From positions 682,001 through 746,000 of the forward strand of contig NC_008358.1 of the NCBI RefSeq assembly GCF_000013025.1: 64,000 bases of DNA, in the 5' to 3' direction. The number at the start of each line of letters is the position of its first letter. Within the stretch, counting starts at the first letter, position 1. Below the pieces are notes generated by a model. That model made no database searches, was not told the origin of the DNA, and worked only from the letters and a program-made list of their open reading frames with translations. Positions 18,327-27,503 of the stretch are shown here, in pieces. A program made the translations under genes and the position numbers. The DNA comes from Hyphomonas neptunium ATCC 15444 (GTDB lineage Bacteria; Pseudomonadota; Alphaproteobacteria; Caulobacterales; Hyphomonadaceae).

Positions 18327-19891
18327 ATGACAAGCGCCTCGCGGCTTGTGTGGAACAGGAACTGGCGCTCGGGCGCGCCGGTGTCGGGATAGTCGGACCG
18401 GAAATGTCCGCCGCGGCTTTCGGCGCGGGCCAGCGCTCCGCTTGCGATCAGGCGCGCAGCCGTCAGCTGCGGCGCGCCGGGCATGCCTGCCTCCAGCCGC
18501 TCGATCAGGCTCAGAAGATCAGTCAGCCCGCCCGCCTCGCGCACCACGCCGCAATGGCGCGACATCGCCTCACGCAGTTCCAGCATGTCCGGGCCGGTCA
18601 GGGGCCGCGTTGCGGATGCCGTGCTCGCGCCCGCTTCGTTGAGGTCCGCGTCGCGCAGGCGCCGCGCAATCCGCTCGGCAAAGACGACAGCCTCCAGCAG
18701 AGAGTTGGAGGCGAGCCGGTTGGCCCCATGCGCGCCGGTCGAGGAACATTCTCCGCAGACGGAGAGCCCATCCAGCGTCGAGCGCCCCCAGAGGTCAGAG
18801 ATAATCCCGCCCATATGATAATGCGCGGCGGGCGCTACCGGGATCATCGCGCGGCGCGGATCGATGTTGGCGCTCATGCACGCGCCAAAAACCGTCGGGA
18901 AGTGATGCGGAAACTCTTCGCCCACGGCCGTGATGCAATTGAGAAAAGCGCCACGCCCGGCGGCCCGCTCCGCATGGATCGCGCGGGCCACTTCATCGCG
19001 CGGCGCAAGCTCCGCCAGCGGATGATAATCTGCCATGAAGGCGCGCCCGTCGGTATTGTGCAACGTCGCGCCTTCGCCGCGCAGCGCCTCGGTCGCCAGC
19101 GGGGCAGGGTCACGGCCAATGTCGATGCCGGTCGGGTGAAACTGCACGAATTCGAGGTCGGCCAGCACCGCGCCCGCCACATGCGCCATGGCAATCGCCT
19201 CGCCCTGGGCTTCCTTCGGATTGGTCGTCACGCGGTAAAGCCCACCGGACCCACCGGTGCACAGCACTGTCTCCCGCGCGGTCTTCACAAACGCTCGCCC
19301 GGTATTCCCGCGCAGCACGACCCCCGCCACGCGGCCATTGGTATCCTGCAACAGAGCCTCAGCCCGCGCGCCCTCGATCAGCTCGATATGCGGGGCTGCC
19401 GCCACCGCCGCCACCAGCGCGTCCATGATCGCCTTGCCCGCCAGGTCGCCTGAAACCCGCGCCACACGCGGATGCGAATGTGCCGCCTCCAGCGACAGGG
19501 CGAGCTGGCCATCGGGCGTCCGGTCAAACGGTACACCGAGGGCCACCAGGTCGCGCACGCGCGCGGGGCCGTCTTCCGCGATCAGCCGCGCAATCACCGG
19601 GTCCACCAGCCCGGCGCCTGCTGCCACGGTATCGTCGGCATGCTGGGCCGGGCTGTCGAGCGGATGCAGCGCAGCGGCCAATCCCCCCTGCGCCCAGGCC
19701 GAGGAAGACGCCTGCCCGAGCGGCGCCGGTGAGATCACCAGGCAGGGCCGCGGCGCCAGCTTCAGCGCAAGGAACAGGCCCGCAAGGCCCGCCCCGACGA
19801 TCAGAACATCTGTCGTGGCGCCCGCGCCGGCATGCAGGCGGTCATCCGTTCCGGAAAGCATCGTGATTATCCGATCAGGAAATGCCGTCAT
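18323..19891 (-). CDS. nadB: L-aspartate oxidase
   Basis: This FAD enzyme oxidises L-aspartate to iminoaspartate, the substrate of NadA. The 522-residue product has the dinucleotide-binding motif VLIVGAGLAGLFLALKL, the AWAQGGLAAAL block, the substrate-loop region (EFVQFHPTGID) and GECSSTGAHGANRLASNSL typical of aspartate oxidases. The ATG at 19891 overlaps the end of the upstream secreted-protein gene by 17 bases; an in-frame ATG at 19861 would start just ahead of the FAD motif and is also possible. Confidence 0.94.
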   Translation of the reverse strand: MTAFPDRIITMLSGTDDRLHAGAGATTDVLIVGAGLAGLFLALKLAPRPCLVISPAPLGQASSSAWAQGGLAAALHPLDSPAQHADDTVAAGAGLVDPVIARLIAEDGPARVRDLVALGVPFDRTPDGQLALSLEAAHSHPRVARVSGDLAGKAIMDALVAAVAAAPHIELIEGARAEALLQDTNGRVAGVVLRGNTGRAFVKTARETVLCTGGSGGLYRVTTNPKEAQGEAIAMAHVAGAVLADLEFVQFHPTGIDIGRDPAPLATEALRGEGATLHNTDGRAFMADYHPLAELAPRDEVARAIHAERAAGRGAFLNCITAVGEEFPHHFPTVFGACMSANIDPRRAMIPVAPAAHYHMGGIISDLWGRSTLDGLSVCGECSSTGAHGANRLASNSLLEAVVFAERIARRLRDADLNEAGASTASATRPLTGPDMLELREAMSRHCGVVREAGGLTDLLSLIERLEAGMPGAPQLTAARLIASGALARAESRGGHFRSDYPDTGAPERQFLFHTSREALVI

Positions 19892-20354
19892 TCGCGCGGC
19901 GGAATTCCACCGGCGCTGTGACAGCAGAGACGAGCGCCCCGAACATCCGTTCGTGGGACTGGATCGTCAGCGTGAAATTGTCAGGAACATAGAGCAGGCC
20001 TTCATTCTTCGACTCCAGCATCTCCTCGATGGTGGAGCGGATCGACACCTGATCGCCAAAGCGCTGGGCCTCGCAGGACTGGCGCACGACCGAGCGGCCC
20101 CACATCGAGCACATCTCCACCGCCGTCAGCTCACAGGCATACCGGTCCTCTGCCTCATGCGGCGACAGGCGCATCGTGCCGGTCATCACGCATTGGCCGC
20201 TGCGATAGGGGCTCGTCTGGAAGCTCCAGCTCCCCAGCACATCAGAGGGATCTTTGTCCTTGCCGGAACTCGCACCGGATTTGGCAAGCGACGGGCTCGC
20301 CATAAGGCACGCCATCGCCAGCACCATTACAGTGCGTCCACCGAACATCCGCAT
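19875..20354 (-). CDS. Secreted protein of unknown function within the nad cluster
   Basis: The 159-residue product begins with a signal peptide (MRMFGGRTVMVLAMACLMAS, cleavage near SLA-KS). The mature part has four cysteines (in GQCVM, YACEL, EMCSM and QSCEA) that could form two disulfides in the periplasm. I do not recognise the family. AGGAGAG directly before the ATG at 20354 fixes the start; the frame is open further upstream but without support. The gene lies between nadA and nadB, with 68 bases to nadA and a 17-base overlap with nadB, so it is likely co-transcribed with them. Confidence 0.7.
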   Translation of the reverse strand: MRMFGGRTVMVLAMACLMASPSLAKSGASSGKDKDPSDVLGSWSFQTSPYRSGQCVMTGTMRLSPHEAEDRYACELTAVEMCSMWGRSVVRQSCEAQRFGDQVSIRSTIEEMLESKNEGLLYVPDNFTLTIQSHERMFGALVSAVTAPVEFRRANDGIS

Positions 20355-20422
20355 GGCCACTCTCCTGAACACGCCCGTTGACTTCACTCCGGCCTGCCCC
20401 CTCTGGCAAGCCGGTTTACGCA

Positions 20423-21565
20423 CTAGTTTACCAGTTCAAGCTCCATCGGCTTGAGGCCGGTCACGAAATCCAGCGGCCGCTCCATTTTCGGCAGGGCCAG
20501 CATCGCGTCGAGCGCTTCTTTCGCCCGCACCCGCACGTCTTCGGGAATGGTCACCTCATGCGTGCCCGTCATCAGGCAGTCATAGATGTTTTCCAGCGTG
20601 ATGCGCTTCATGTGCGGGCAGAGGTTACACGGCCGGATGAAATTCACGCCGGGGTTCACCGCCGCCACATTGTCGCTCATCGAACATTCGGTCAGCAGCA
20701 CCACCTTGTTCGGGCGTTTCTCCGACACATAGTTCGCCAGCGCCGCCGTCGAGCCGGCATAGTCAGCGACTTCCAGCACATCCGGCGGGCATTCAGGGTG
20801 CGCCAGGATCACGACACCGGGATGTGCTTCGCGCAGCTGCGCCACATCCTCGGCCGAAAACTGCTCATGCACCTCACAGGCGCCCGGCCAGGTGAGAATG
20901 CGGATATTCGTCTGCGCCGCCACATTCTTCGCCAGATACTGGTCGGGCACGAGGATCACGGTGTCCGAATTCCATTCCTTCGCGATGGCTTCCACCACCT
21001 GCGCGGCGTTGGAGCTCGTGCAGGTAATGTGGCACTCGGCCTTCACCTCGGCGGTGCAGTTCACATAGGTCACGATCGGATAGTTCGGGAATTTCTGCTT
21101 GATCAGGCGCACATCCGCGCCGTTGATCGAGCTGGCCAGCGAGCAGCCTGCTTCCAGCGAGGGGATCAGCACGGTCTTCTCCGGCGCGAGGATTTTCGAC
21201 GTCTCGGCCATGAAATGCACGCCCGCCTGCACGATCACGCTTTGGGGCACCTGTGAGGCCTCGCGCGCCAGCTGAAGGCTGTCACCGCGGAAATCGCCCA
21301 CCAGGCTGAAAATGTCCGGCGTCATGTAATTGTGCGCCAGGATCACGGCATTCTTTTCGCGCTTCAGCCGGTTGATACCGGCCACGAGCGGTGCAATCGC
21401 GGGCCATTCCATCGGCGTCACGAAATCCTGCACCAGCGGATAGAGCGCATCGGTCTCCGCTTTCACGGCGTCATCATAGACAAGGCCACGCGCCTCAGCG
21501 GCGGATTTACCGCGCAGCGGGGTAGGGGTAGGGCAGCCGGGACCGGCATCAATGAGACGTGCCAT
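20423..21565 (-). CDS. nadA: Quinolinate synthase
   Basis: NadA is a 4Fe-4S enzyme that condenses iminoaspartate with dihydroxyacetone phosphate to quinolinate. The 380-residue product contains VILAHNYMTPDI near the N-terminal third, the cluster-cysteine neighbourhoods (EAGCSLASSI and CNLCPHMKRI) and HPECPPDVLEVADYAGST. Its length is normal for the long alphaproteobacterial form. AAGGAGG lies 8 bases before the ATG. It is the first gene of the NAD cluster, and a near-perfect inverted repeat lies about 30 bases upstream. Confidence 0.96.
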   Translation of the reverse strand: MARLIDAGPGCPTPTPLRGKSAAEARGLVYDDAVKAETDALYPLVQDFVTPMEWPAIAPLVAGINRLKREKNAVILAHNYMTPDIFSLVGDFRGDSLQLAREASQVPQSVIVQAGVHFMAETSKILAPEKTVLIPSLEAGCSLASSINGADVRLIKQKFPNYPIVTYVNCTAEVKAECHITCTSSNAAQVVEAIAKEWNSDTVILVPDQYLAKNVAAQTNIRILTWPGACEVHEQFSAEDVAQLREAHPGVVILAHPECPPDVLEVADYAGSTAALANYVSEKRPNKVVLLTECSMSDNVAAVNPGVNFIRPCNLCPHMKRITLENIYDCLMTGTHEVTIPEDVRVRAKEALDAMLALPKMERPLDFVTGLKPMELELVN

Positions 21566-21594
21566 GGAGAACCTCCTTCAACCAATCGAGCCAT

Positions 21595-21615
21595 TTATGC
21601 TCGATTTGAGTATAA
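21595..21615. promoter_or_regulatory. Candidate operator of the nadA operon
   Basis: An imperfect palindrome, TTATGCTC-N5-GAGTATAA (one mismatch in 8 bp), lies 30-50 bases before the nadA start. Its position and symmetry fit a repressor site overlapping the promoter. NAD genes in proteobacteria are often controlled by NrtR- or NadQ-type repressors; which one acts here cannot be seen. Confidence 0.5.
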
Positions 21616-21801
21616 GTTAGGCCTGAAAAGAAGCGTTTCAAGGGGTAACCTTAAAAACGCTCTGGCTTTCAGGGCTCATTTGCGACCGGTCGGTGAACCT
21701 TTTACGCAGTCTGAGCAAAAGGGTATCTAGCGCAGACAGCCCCCCAAGGCAAGGCCACCCGCCTCAATCCTGCCTTTATTGACGCTGCGAACCCTGCCGG
21801 G

Positions 21802-23178
21802 TCAGCAATAGGGATTGCCGGTCCGGCAGGAGGCGGAATAGCCGGTATTGTAGCTGTTCACCTTATTGATGAAGGCGTTGAAATCGGCCGTGTCCTGCGC
21901 CCGGCTGGCCGAGCTGCTGGACGATGAATAGCTGGACGAGCTGCCCGTCGAGTAAGAGCTCCCATAGGACGCGCTGACGCCGGCGCTGTAGCCCCCTTGC
22001 TGGCGCGCAGCGAACTCTTCCGCCTTCCGATCATTCTCGGCTTTCAGGCGGGCCGCTTGTTCGCGCTGGGTGTCTATTGCCGAAACTATGCGGCAGGAAT
22101 CCTGATAGCCTGCGGTGCAGGATGTCGCGGCAATTTTGCGGGCTTCCTCGCGCCCCCCTTTGACCGTGCCGTTATAATACATGACGGCGAGGTTGTAGCA
22201 GGCCTCCTGATTGAATGGCGCAGTCAGGCACCGGTTGGCAAAATACCGGGCGGCCTGGTAGCGCGCGTCTTCGTCAGCGCCAAACTTCGCCTTGGCAACC
22301 GCGAAGGCCTGAAACTGGCAGCCATACATCTCGCCCGCGTCGCAGGCCTTCTTGAGCGGAGGCAGGGCCTCGGCAACCGAGACGGAGACGCCGGGCGCCC
22401 CATTCGCGAGGTAGTTGCCGTAATAGGCGCAGGCCTCCATGTCGGCCTCATCGCATAGCTTGCCGAAGAGGGCGACCGCGCCTGAATGGTCGCCTGCCAG
22501 CATCTTGTCGAAGGCGGCGCGGCTGGCCACTTCCTTGAGGCGGTCGATGGCTTCGGCCGCTGCGGGCTCGCCTGCCACCTCGGCCCGGTAATAATAGTCT
22601 CTGGACAGATTAACGTCCTGAAGGCCGGTCAGCCCGGTTTCGTAGATATAGCCGAGCGTCATCAGCGCCTTGCCTTCATTGGCCTTGGCGGAGAGCTCGA
22701 TATACCGGATCGCCTTGACATGATTGGGCGGGATAACGCCCTCGCCCATCAGGTGGATCTGCCCGGCATTATAGGCCGCCATCGTGTCGCCCGCTTCTGC
22801 GGCGCGCTCATAATAGCCCAGTGCGCGCGGCAGGTCTTTGGTGACGCCCCGGCCAACGTCATAATCAAGCCCCAGGCTGAACAGCGCCATCGAGAACTCC
22901 TGCGCCGCCGAAGCCTCGATCCATTTGCGATAAAGCTCCTGCGATGCCGTGGCGGTCGGGCCATCGCGGTAAAGCATGGCGAGGTTGAACTGCGCCTTGG
23001 CAAAGCCTGCTTCGGCGGCGCGTTTTATTTCCGGAAACGCTTCTGCGTAGCGCCCTTCCATCATGGCGGTGCGGGCGGCCTGATAGACAGGGTCCTTGTC
23101 GTAATCGATCTGGGCGGTCGCCGGCTGCCCCAGGAGGCAAACAAAAGCGGCGGCGATCAGCAGGGCGTTTCGGAGCAT
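21802..23178 (-). CDS. Secreted Sel1-repeat protein
   Basis: The 458-residue product has a signal peptide (MLRNALLIAAAFVCLLG, cleavage near ATA-QI). Several Sel1-like repeats follow (AAEAGFAKAQFNLAMLYRDG, then ALFSLGLDYDVGRGVTKD and AAYNAGQIHLMGEGV), plus a second helical repeat block with conserved cysteines. The C-terminal 70 residues are rich in Ser, Tyr and Gly and end in a Cys pair (SCRTGNPYC). Sel1 proteins are protein-binding scaffolds; no partner is evident. The ATG at 23178 follows AGAGAGG; a longer open frame upstream is ignored. Confidence 0.8.
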   Translation of the reverse strand: MLRNALLIAAAFVCLLGQPATAQIDYDKDPVYQAARTAMMEGRYAEAFPEIKRAAEAGFAKAQFNLAMLYRDGPTATASQELYRKWIEASAAQEFSMALFSLGLDYDVGRGVTKDLPRALGYYERAAEAGDTMAAYNAGQIHLMGEGVIPPNHVKAIRYIELSAKANEGKALMTLGYIYETGLTGLQDVNLSRDYYYRAEVAGEPAAAEAIDRLKEVASRAAFDKMLAGDHSGAVALFGKLCDEADMEACAYYGNYLANGAPGVSVSVAEALPPLKKACDAGEMYGCQFQAFAVAKAKFGADEDARYQAARYFANRCLTAPFNQEACYNLAVMYYNGTVKGGREEARKIAATSCTAGYQDSCRIVSAIDTQREQAARLKAENDRKAEEFAARQQGGYSAGVSASYGSSYSTGSSSSYSSSSSSASRAQDTADFNAFINKVNSYNTGYSASCRTGNPYC

Positions 23179-23218
23179 GACAGCCTCTCTTTTCCTTCTC
23201 GCCGCTTCCGGCGGATGG

Positions 23219-24667
23219 TTACTCCTTGAACAGATCAATCGCCGCTGTCGTCATCGCTTCCACGCCTGTGGCAATCGCCGGGTCATAGTCCGGGCCAAAC
23301 AGCGGCGAATGCAGCGAGGGCAGGGGCATCCCGTCAATCTGCGAGGCGGCATATTTGTCGGGGTCAACCGCGCCCAGCCAGAAGATCACACCGGGCACTT
23401 CCTCATCGGTACGCGCAAACTGGCTGAAATCTTCCCCGCCCATCACCGGCGGCACAGAGCGCACATTGCCTTCGCCGAGTTTCCTGGCCACGGCTGCCAT
23501 CGCCCGCTTGGTCAGTTCCGGATCGTTATAGGTCGCCGGCGTATAATCGCTCTCCACCGTAATCTCAGGCTCGGGCGCGCCAAAGGCGGCCGCTGTCCCC
23601 TCGGCAATCCGCGTGATGCCATCCAGCAGCATCTGCCGGGTCTTGTCATCATAGGAGCGCACGGTGATCAGCAGTTCGGCTTCATCGGGAATGATGTTGT
23701 GTTTCGCGCCCGCCTTGAACGAGCCGACCGTTACAACCGCAGACTCCAGCGGATTGGTATTGCGCGAGACAAGGCTCTGCAACGCGGTAACGATATGGCT
23801 GGCGATCAGGATCGGGTCGCGTGTCGTGTGCGGATAGGCCCCGTGCCCGCCCGCGCCTTTCACGGTGATGTCCACACTGTCGACATTGGCCAGCGCATAG
23901 CCCGAAGAATAGTTGATCACGCCGGCCGGCGCGCCGGCTGAAACATGCAGGGCAAGGTTATAGTCCGGCAGCGGAAAATCCGAATACAGCCCATCGGCCA
24001 GCATCGCCTGCGCGCCCAGGCCAATCTCCTCGGCAGGCTGGGCGATCATCACCAGCGTGCCCTTCCATTTGTCAGCTTCGGCCACCAGCCGCCGCGCCGT
24101 GCCCACCCAGACCGTCATGTGAATATCATGGGCGCAGGCATGCATCACCGGGCTCTCAACGCCTGTCCAGGTCTGCGAGACAATCGTGGAGGCAAATTCA
24201 AAGCCCGTCTGGTCGGGTACAGGCAGGCCGTCCATGTCCGCGCGGATCAGGATCGTCGGCCCGCGCCCGTTCTCGAACACGCCCACGACCCCATAGCCGC
24301 CCACGCCGGGCAGCACCTGCCCTATATCCTTCATCGCCTTCTCGCGCACCCAATCGTCGCCCAGGCCCTCGGTCACCGTAAAGCCCAGCGCGCGCAGCTC
24401 ATCCGCCATCAGCTTGGACGTCTCCACCTCACGGAACGAAAGCTCGGGGTTGGCGTGCAGCTTCTTGTAAAGCTCCACCAGGCTCGGGTCCGCCGTGCGC
24501 AGCTCGCCCTGCGGCATCCCGCTGACGGCGCTCTCGGTCGAAACGCCCGCGCCCTCATCCGGCCGCAGCTCGCGCGGCCCGCCCTCGGCGGCGTCGCGAT
24601 CATCGCCTCCACATGCGGCCAGTCCCAGCGCCAGTACGGCAACAAGCAAACTCCGGCGGATCATCAT
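23219..24667 (-). CDS. M20-family amidohydrolase lipoprotein
   Basis: This 482-residue metal-dependent amidohydrolase/carboxypeptidase of the M20D type has a lipoprotein signal (LVAVLALGLAAC), so it acts in the periplasm or at the outer membrane. Metal-ligand blocks are LIRADMDGLPV, HACAHDIHM, IAQPAEEIGLGA and, near the end, MGGEDFSQFA. Family members release acyl groups from amino acids or peptides; the substrate here is unknown. The start at ATG 24667 (or 24664) is chosen because it begins the lipoprotein signal. Confidence 0.88.
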   Translation of the reverse strand: MMIRRSLLVAVLALGLAACGGDDRDAAEGGPRELRPDEGAGVSTESAVSGMPQGELRTADPSLVELYKKLHANPELSFREVETSKLMADELRALGFTVTEGLGDDWVREKAMKDIGQVLPGVGGYGVVGVFENGRGPTILIRADMDGLPVPDQTGFEFASTIVSQTWTGVESPVMHACAHDIHMTVWVGTARRLVAEADKWKGTLVMIAQPAEEIGLGAQAMLADGLYSDFPLPDYNLALHVSAGAPAGVINYSSGYALANVDSVDITVKGAGGHGAYPHTTRDPILIASHIVTALQSLVSRNTNPLESAVVTVGSFKAGAKHNIIPDEAELLITVRSYDDKTRQMLLDGITRIAEGTAAAFGAPEPEITVESDYTPATYNDPELTKRAMAAVARKLGEGNVRSVPPVMGGEDFSQFARTDEEVPGVIFWLGAVDPDKYAASQIDGMPLPSLHSPLFGPDYDPAIATGVEAMTTAAIDLFKE

Positions 24668-25018
24668 GGCAGCACCCCTGTAATCAAATTCCATAAACCA
24701 GGGCCAAGCCTAGTCATGATTGTTCCTGGGGGGAAGGGGCCGTCTCCGGCGAAGCGGGGAATGTCCGCCTTCCCTGCTTGCGGGGCCTGGAGGGATCAGA
24801 AAATCGCAGTGCGGTTTCCCCGAGAACGCCCCGCAGGGACAGAAGGGGGGTACGGCAAGCGCCCTCCCGATACATCTCAGGTAAAAACCCGGAAATCGCG
24901 AACGAGATTATCCGGGACCTTCTCTCCGCACGTTTCCGAAGCCTTCAACCCAATCCCAAACGTAAACCGGCCGCGCCCCAGAGGAGCGCGGCCGGCTAAA
25001 GGTGCTGGAAAAAACGCG
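24668..25018. other. Gene-free region between the M20 gene and the helicase gene
   Basis: About 350 bases separate the start of the leftward M20 gene from the end of the leftward helicase gene. The region must hold the M20 promoter. It also carries the hairpin described next. A run of G residues near 24727 and 24845 and weak open frames are present, but nothing resembles a gene. Confidence 0.5.
24967..24995 (-). terminator. Probable terminator after the DEAD-box helicase gene
   Basis: A 10-bp GC stem (CCGGCCGCGC / GCGCGGCCGG) with a 9-base loop lies 23 bases beyond the helicase stop. On the minus strand it is followed by the weak T-tract TTTACGTTT, so it is plausible but not ideal as an intrinsic terminator. 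Confidence 0.55.
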
Positions 25019-26629
25019 TTAGCGTTTCAGGAAGTTGGGCACATCATTGCCAAAGCCGACCACACGGTCAGGCGCCGGCTCCAGGATCAGATCGTCATCC
25101 TTGCGCTTATAGTCGCGTTGCGGACGTTCGCGTTCGCGGTCACCGCCGCTGCGCTCGCGTTTTTCGGCGCGGGGCTGGGGCGTTTCTTCTGTGCGTTCAC
25201 GGCGTTTTTCGCCGCGCGGCGCGCGTTCGCGCTTGGGCTTTTCCTGCACGGCGGCGGGCTCTGCAGCCTCCACTGTTTCGGTGGCAACCGTCTCAACCGG
25301 CGCATCGGCGACGGCCACATCGCCGTCTTCCTTCTCGCGGCGGCGGCGCGGGGCGCGTTCGCTCCGGTCGCTCTGCTCGGTCCGCTCGGTACGGCCACGG
25401 GCGCTGCGGCCACCGCGGTCGCGGTCTCCGCCACGTCCGCCCGTCTTGCGGTCGCGCTTTTCTTCCGGGGGCAACGTTTCGAGTTCTTCCAGAAGGCCCT
25501 CCGGCATGAATTCCGGAACGTCCTTCTTGATCATCTTCACCACGAAGCCCCAGGACTTATCGTCCGCAGGCGTCACAACCGTATAGCTCTCGCCGGTGCG
25601 TCCGGCGCGGCCCGTGCGGCCGATGCGGTGGACGTAATCTTCATCCTTCGGCGGTGGGCCGAAATTGAACACATGGCCCACATCCGGAATATCGAGGCCG
25701 CGCGCGGCCACGTCAGACGCGACGAGCAGTTTCAGCTTGCCATCACGGAAACGCTGGAGCGTTTCGGACCGCACGCTCTGCGGCAGGTCGCCATGGATCG
25801 GCGCAGCGTCATGGCCATGCTTGGTCAGCGAGGCAGCAACGATGTCGACCTCGACCTTGCGGTTACAGAACACGATACCGTTCTTCACATTGGTCGCTTC
25901 GATCACGCGGCGCAGCGCCGTGCGGCGGGCCTTGCCATCATTGGTCGGCAGCTTGACCACGAATTGCGAAATCGTCTCGGCGGTCTGTGCCGGCCGGGTG
26001 ACTTCGATCTTCTTGGGATCTTTCTGGAAGGTCTTGGCAAGGCGCTGAATGTCCGTCGGGAAGGTCGCGGAGAACAGCAGCGTCTGGCGGTTTGCCGGCA
26101 GCTTGGCGCAGATCTTCTCGATGTCGGGGATGAAGCCCATGTCGAGCATCCGGTCGGCTTCGTCGATGATCAGCGTCTCAACGCCCATCATCAGTAGCTT
26201 GCCGCGATCGAACTGGTCCATCAGGCGGCCCGGCGTCGCGATCAGCACGTCCACGCCGCGCTGGAGCAGGGTTTCCTGTTCCTTGAAGCTGACGCCGCCA
26301 ATCAGCAGCGCCATCGTCAGCTTGAGGTATTTGCCATACTTCTCGAAATTCTCGGCAACCTGCGCGGCAAGCTCGCGCGTCGGGCAGAGGATCAGGCAGC
26401 GCGGCATCCGCGCGCGGGCGCGGCCTGTGGAAAGGCGCTGGATCATCGGCAGCACGAAAGCGGCCGTCTTGCCGGTGCCCGTCTGGGCTACGCCGGTTAC
26501 GTCGCCACCCATCAGGATATGCGGAATGGCTTCGCGCTGGATCGGGGTGGGGATGGTGTAGCCGGACTCGGTCACGGCTTTGAGGATGTTTTCGGCCAGG
26601 CCGAAATCCGCAAATGTTGTCTCAGTCAA
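25019..26629 (-). CDS. rhlE: DEAD-box ATP-dependent RNA helicase, RhlE type
   Basis: This RNA helicase remodels RNA duplexes during ribosome assembly or mRNA decay. The core (to about residue 370) has the Q motif region (FADFGL, TPIQ), motif I AQTGTGKT, Ia PTRELAAQ, motif II DEAD, motif III SAT and motif VI HRIGRTGRAG. The last 150 residues are a low-complexity, Arg/Glu-rich tail (repeated RGGDRDRGG-, RRREKE- and KRER-like units) typical of RNA-binding extensions. I prefer a TTG start at 26629, with GGAG upstream and MTETTFADFGL as N-terminus, giving 536 residues. An ATG at 26740 would add 37 residues unlike the family. Confidence 0.88.
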   Translation of the reverse strand: MTETTFADFGLAENILKAVTESGYTIPTPIQREAIPHILMGGDVTGVAQTGTGKTAAFVLPMIQRLSTGRARARMPRCLILCPTRELAAQVAENFEKYGKYLKLTMALLIGGVSFKEQETLLQRGVDVLIATPGRLMDQFDRGKLLMMGVETLIIDEADRMLDMGFIPDIEKICAKLPANRQTLLFSATFPTDIQRLAKTFQKDPKKIEVTRPAQTAETISQFVVKLPTNDGKARRTALRRVIEATNVKNGIVFCNRKVEVDIVAASLTKHGHDAAPIHGDLPQSVRSETLQRFRDGKLKLLVASDVAARGLDIPDVGHVFNFGPPPKDEDYVHRIGRTGRAGRTGESYTVVTPADDKSWGFVVKMIKKDVPEFMPEGLLEELETLPPEEKRDRKTGGRGGDRDRGGRSARGRTERTEQSDRSERAPRRRREKEDGDVAVADAPVETVATETVEAAEPAAVQEKPKRERAPRGEKRRERTEETPQPRAEKRERSGGDRERERPQRDYKRKDDDLILEPAPDRVVGFGNDVPNFLKR

Positions 26630-26772
26630 AGGGGTAGTCTCCGGGATGTCTGGTTGATTTGCCCGGCCGCCCGTATTGGCGGCTCTGTCCTGCAGCTGCT
26701 GATCCCCATGACCGGCAAGCCGCAGCCGGGCGAATCCCATGCCCGGAGCGTTTGATGAGCCGCCTTTATATC

Positions 26773-26802
26773 AAAAACGCCCGCCGGGGAAGGGCGGGCG
26801 TT
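26773..26802 (-). terminator. Intrinsic terminator after sodB
   Basis: A 10-bp stem (AACGCCCGCC / GGCGGGCGTT) with a 7-base loop lies 28 bases past the sodB stop. Read leftwards the stem runs into TTTTTG, a good rho-independent signature. Confidence 0.85.
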
Positions 26803-26829
26803 CTTATTTCGTGCAAATTCAGGAAAGGC

Positions 26830-27438
26830 TTAGGCGCCCGCGTCGGCGAGGTTCTGGTTCACGAAGTCCCAGTTAACCAGGCTGCCCAGGAAGGTATCGA
26901 TGTAATCGGGGCGGCGGTTCTGGTAATCCAGATAGTAGGCGTGCTCCCAAACATCCATCGTCATCAGGGGCGTGGTGCCCTCTTCTGTCAGCGGGGTTTC
27001 GGCGTTCGGCGTCTTGGAGATCACCAGCTTGCCACCCTTGTAGGAGAGCCACGCCCAGCCCGAACCGAACTGGGTTGCGCCCGCCTGTTTGAACTCTTTG
27101 ACGAAGGCGTCATAGCCGCCAAGGTCGCGCTCAATCAGCTCGGCTGCCTTGCCGTGGGGCTTGCCGCCGCCACCGGGCTTCATCGAGTGCCAGTAGAAGG
27201 TGTGGTTCCACACCTGGGCGGAGTTGTTGAAGATGCCGGCCTTGGACTTGTCGGCCGCAGAAATCTTGATGATCTCTTCCAGCGATTTGCCGGCAAGGTC
27301 GGTGCCCTCAACGAGGCCGTTCAGGTTGGTCACATAGGCCTGATGGTGCTTGCCGTAGTGGAAGTTCAGGGTCTCTTCCGAAATGTGCGGGGCAAGCGCA
27401 TTGCGGGCATAGGGAAGTTCGGGAAGGGTGAAGGCCAT
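26830..27438 (-). CDS. sodB: Superoxide dismutase, Fe type
   Basis: The 202-residue enzyme dismutes superoxide to oxygen and hydrogen peroxide. The four metal ligands are at His27 ([11 protein letters not shown]), His79 (NHTFYWHSM), Asp162 and His166 ([18 protein letters not shown]). The [10 protein letters not shown] and GSGWAWL segments fit the iron-type group, though metal choice cannot be proven from sequence. The ATG at 27438 follows GAGGA; the frame continues upstream without relevance. It is divergent from the NDUFAF6-like gene with a short shared promoter region. Confidence 0.95.
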   Translation of the reverse strand: MAFTLPELPYARNALAPHISEETLNFHYGKHHQAYVTNLNGLVEGTDLAGKSLEEIIKISAADKSKAGIFNNSAQVWNHTFYWHSMKPGGGGKPHGKAAELIERDLGGYDAFVKEFKQAGATQFGSGWAWLSYKGGKLVISKTPNAETPLTEEGTTPLMTMDVWEHAYYLDYQNRRPDYIDTFLGSLVNWDFVNQNLADAGA

Positions 27439-27503
27439 GGCGGTGTCCTCTTTGCGCGTTTTGGTCTCTTTCGCTCGGAAGCGGTTTCGCACATATGGGG
27501 TCC

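Noticed and set aside
23945-26197. A 750-codon plus-strand open frame across the M20 gene end and the helicase gene
   Set aside because: It is the mirror of two well-supported minus-strand genes and has no family features or ribosome site.
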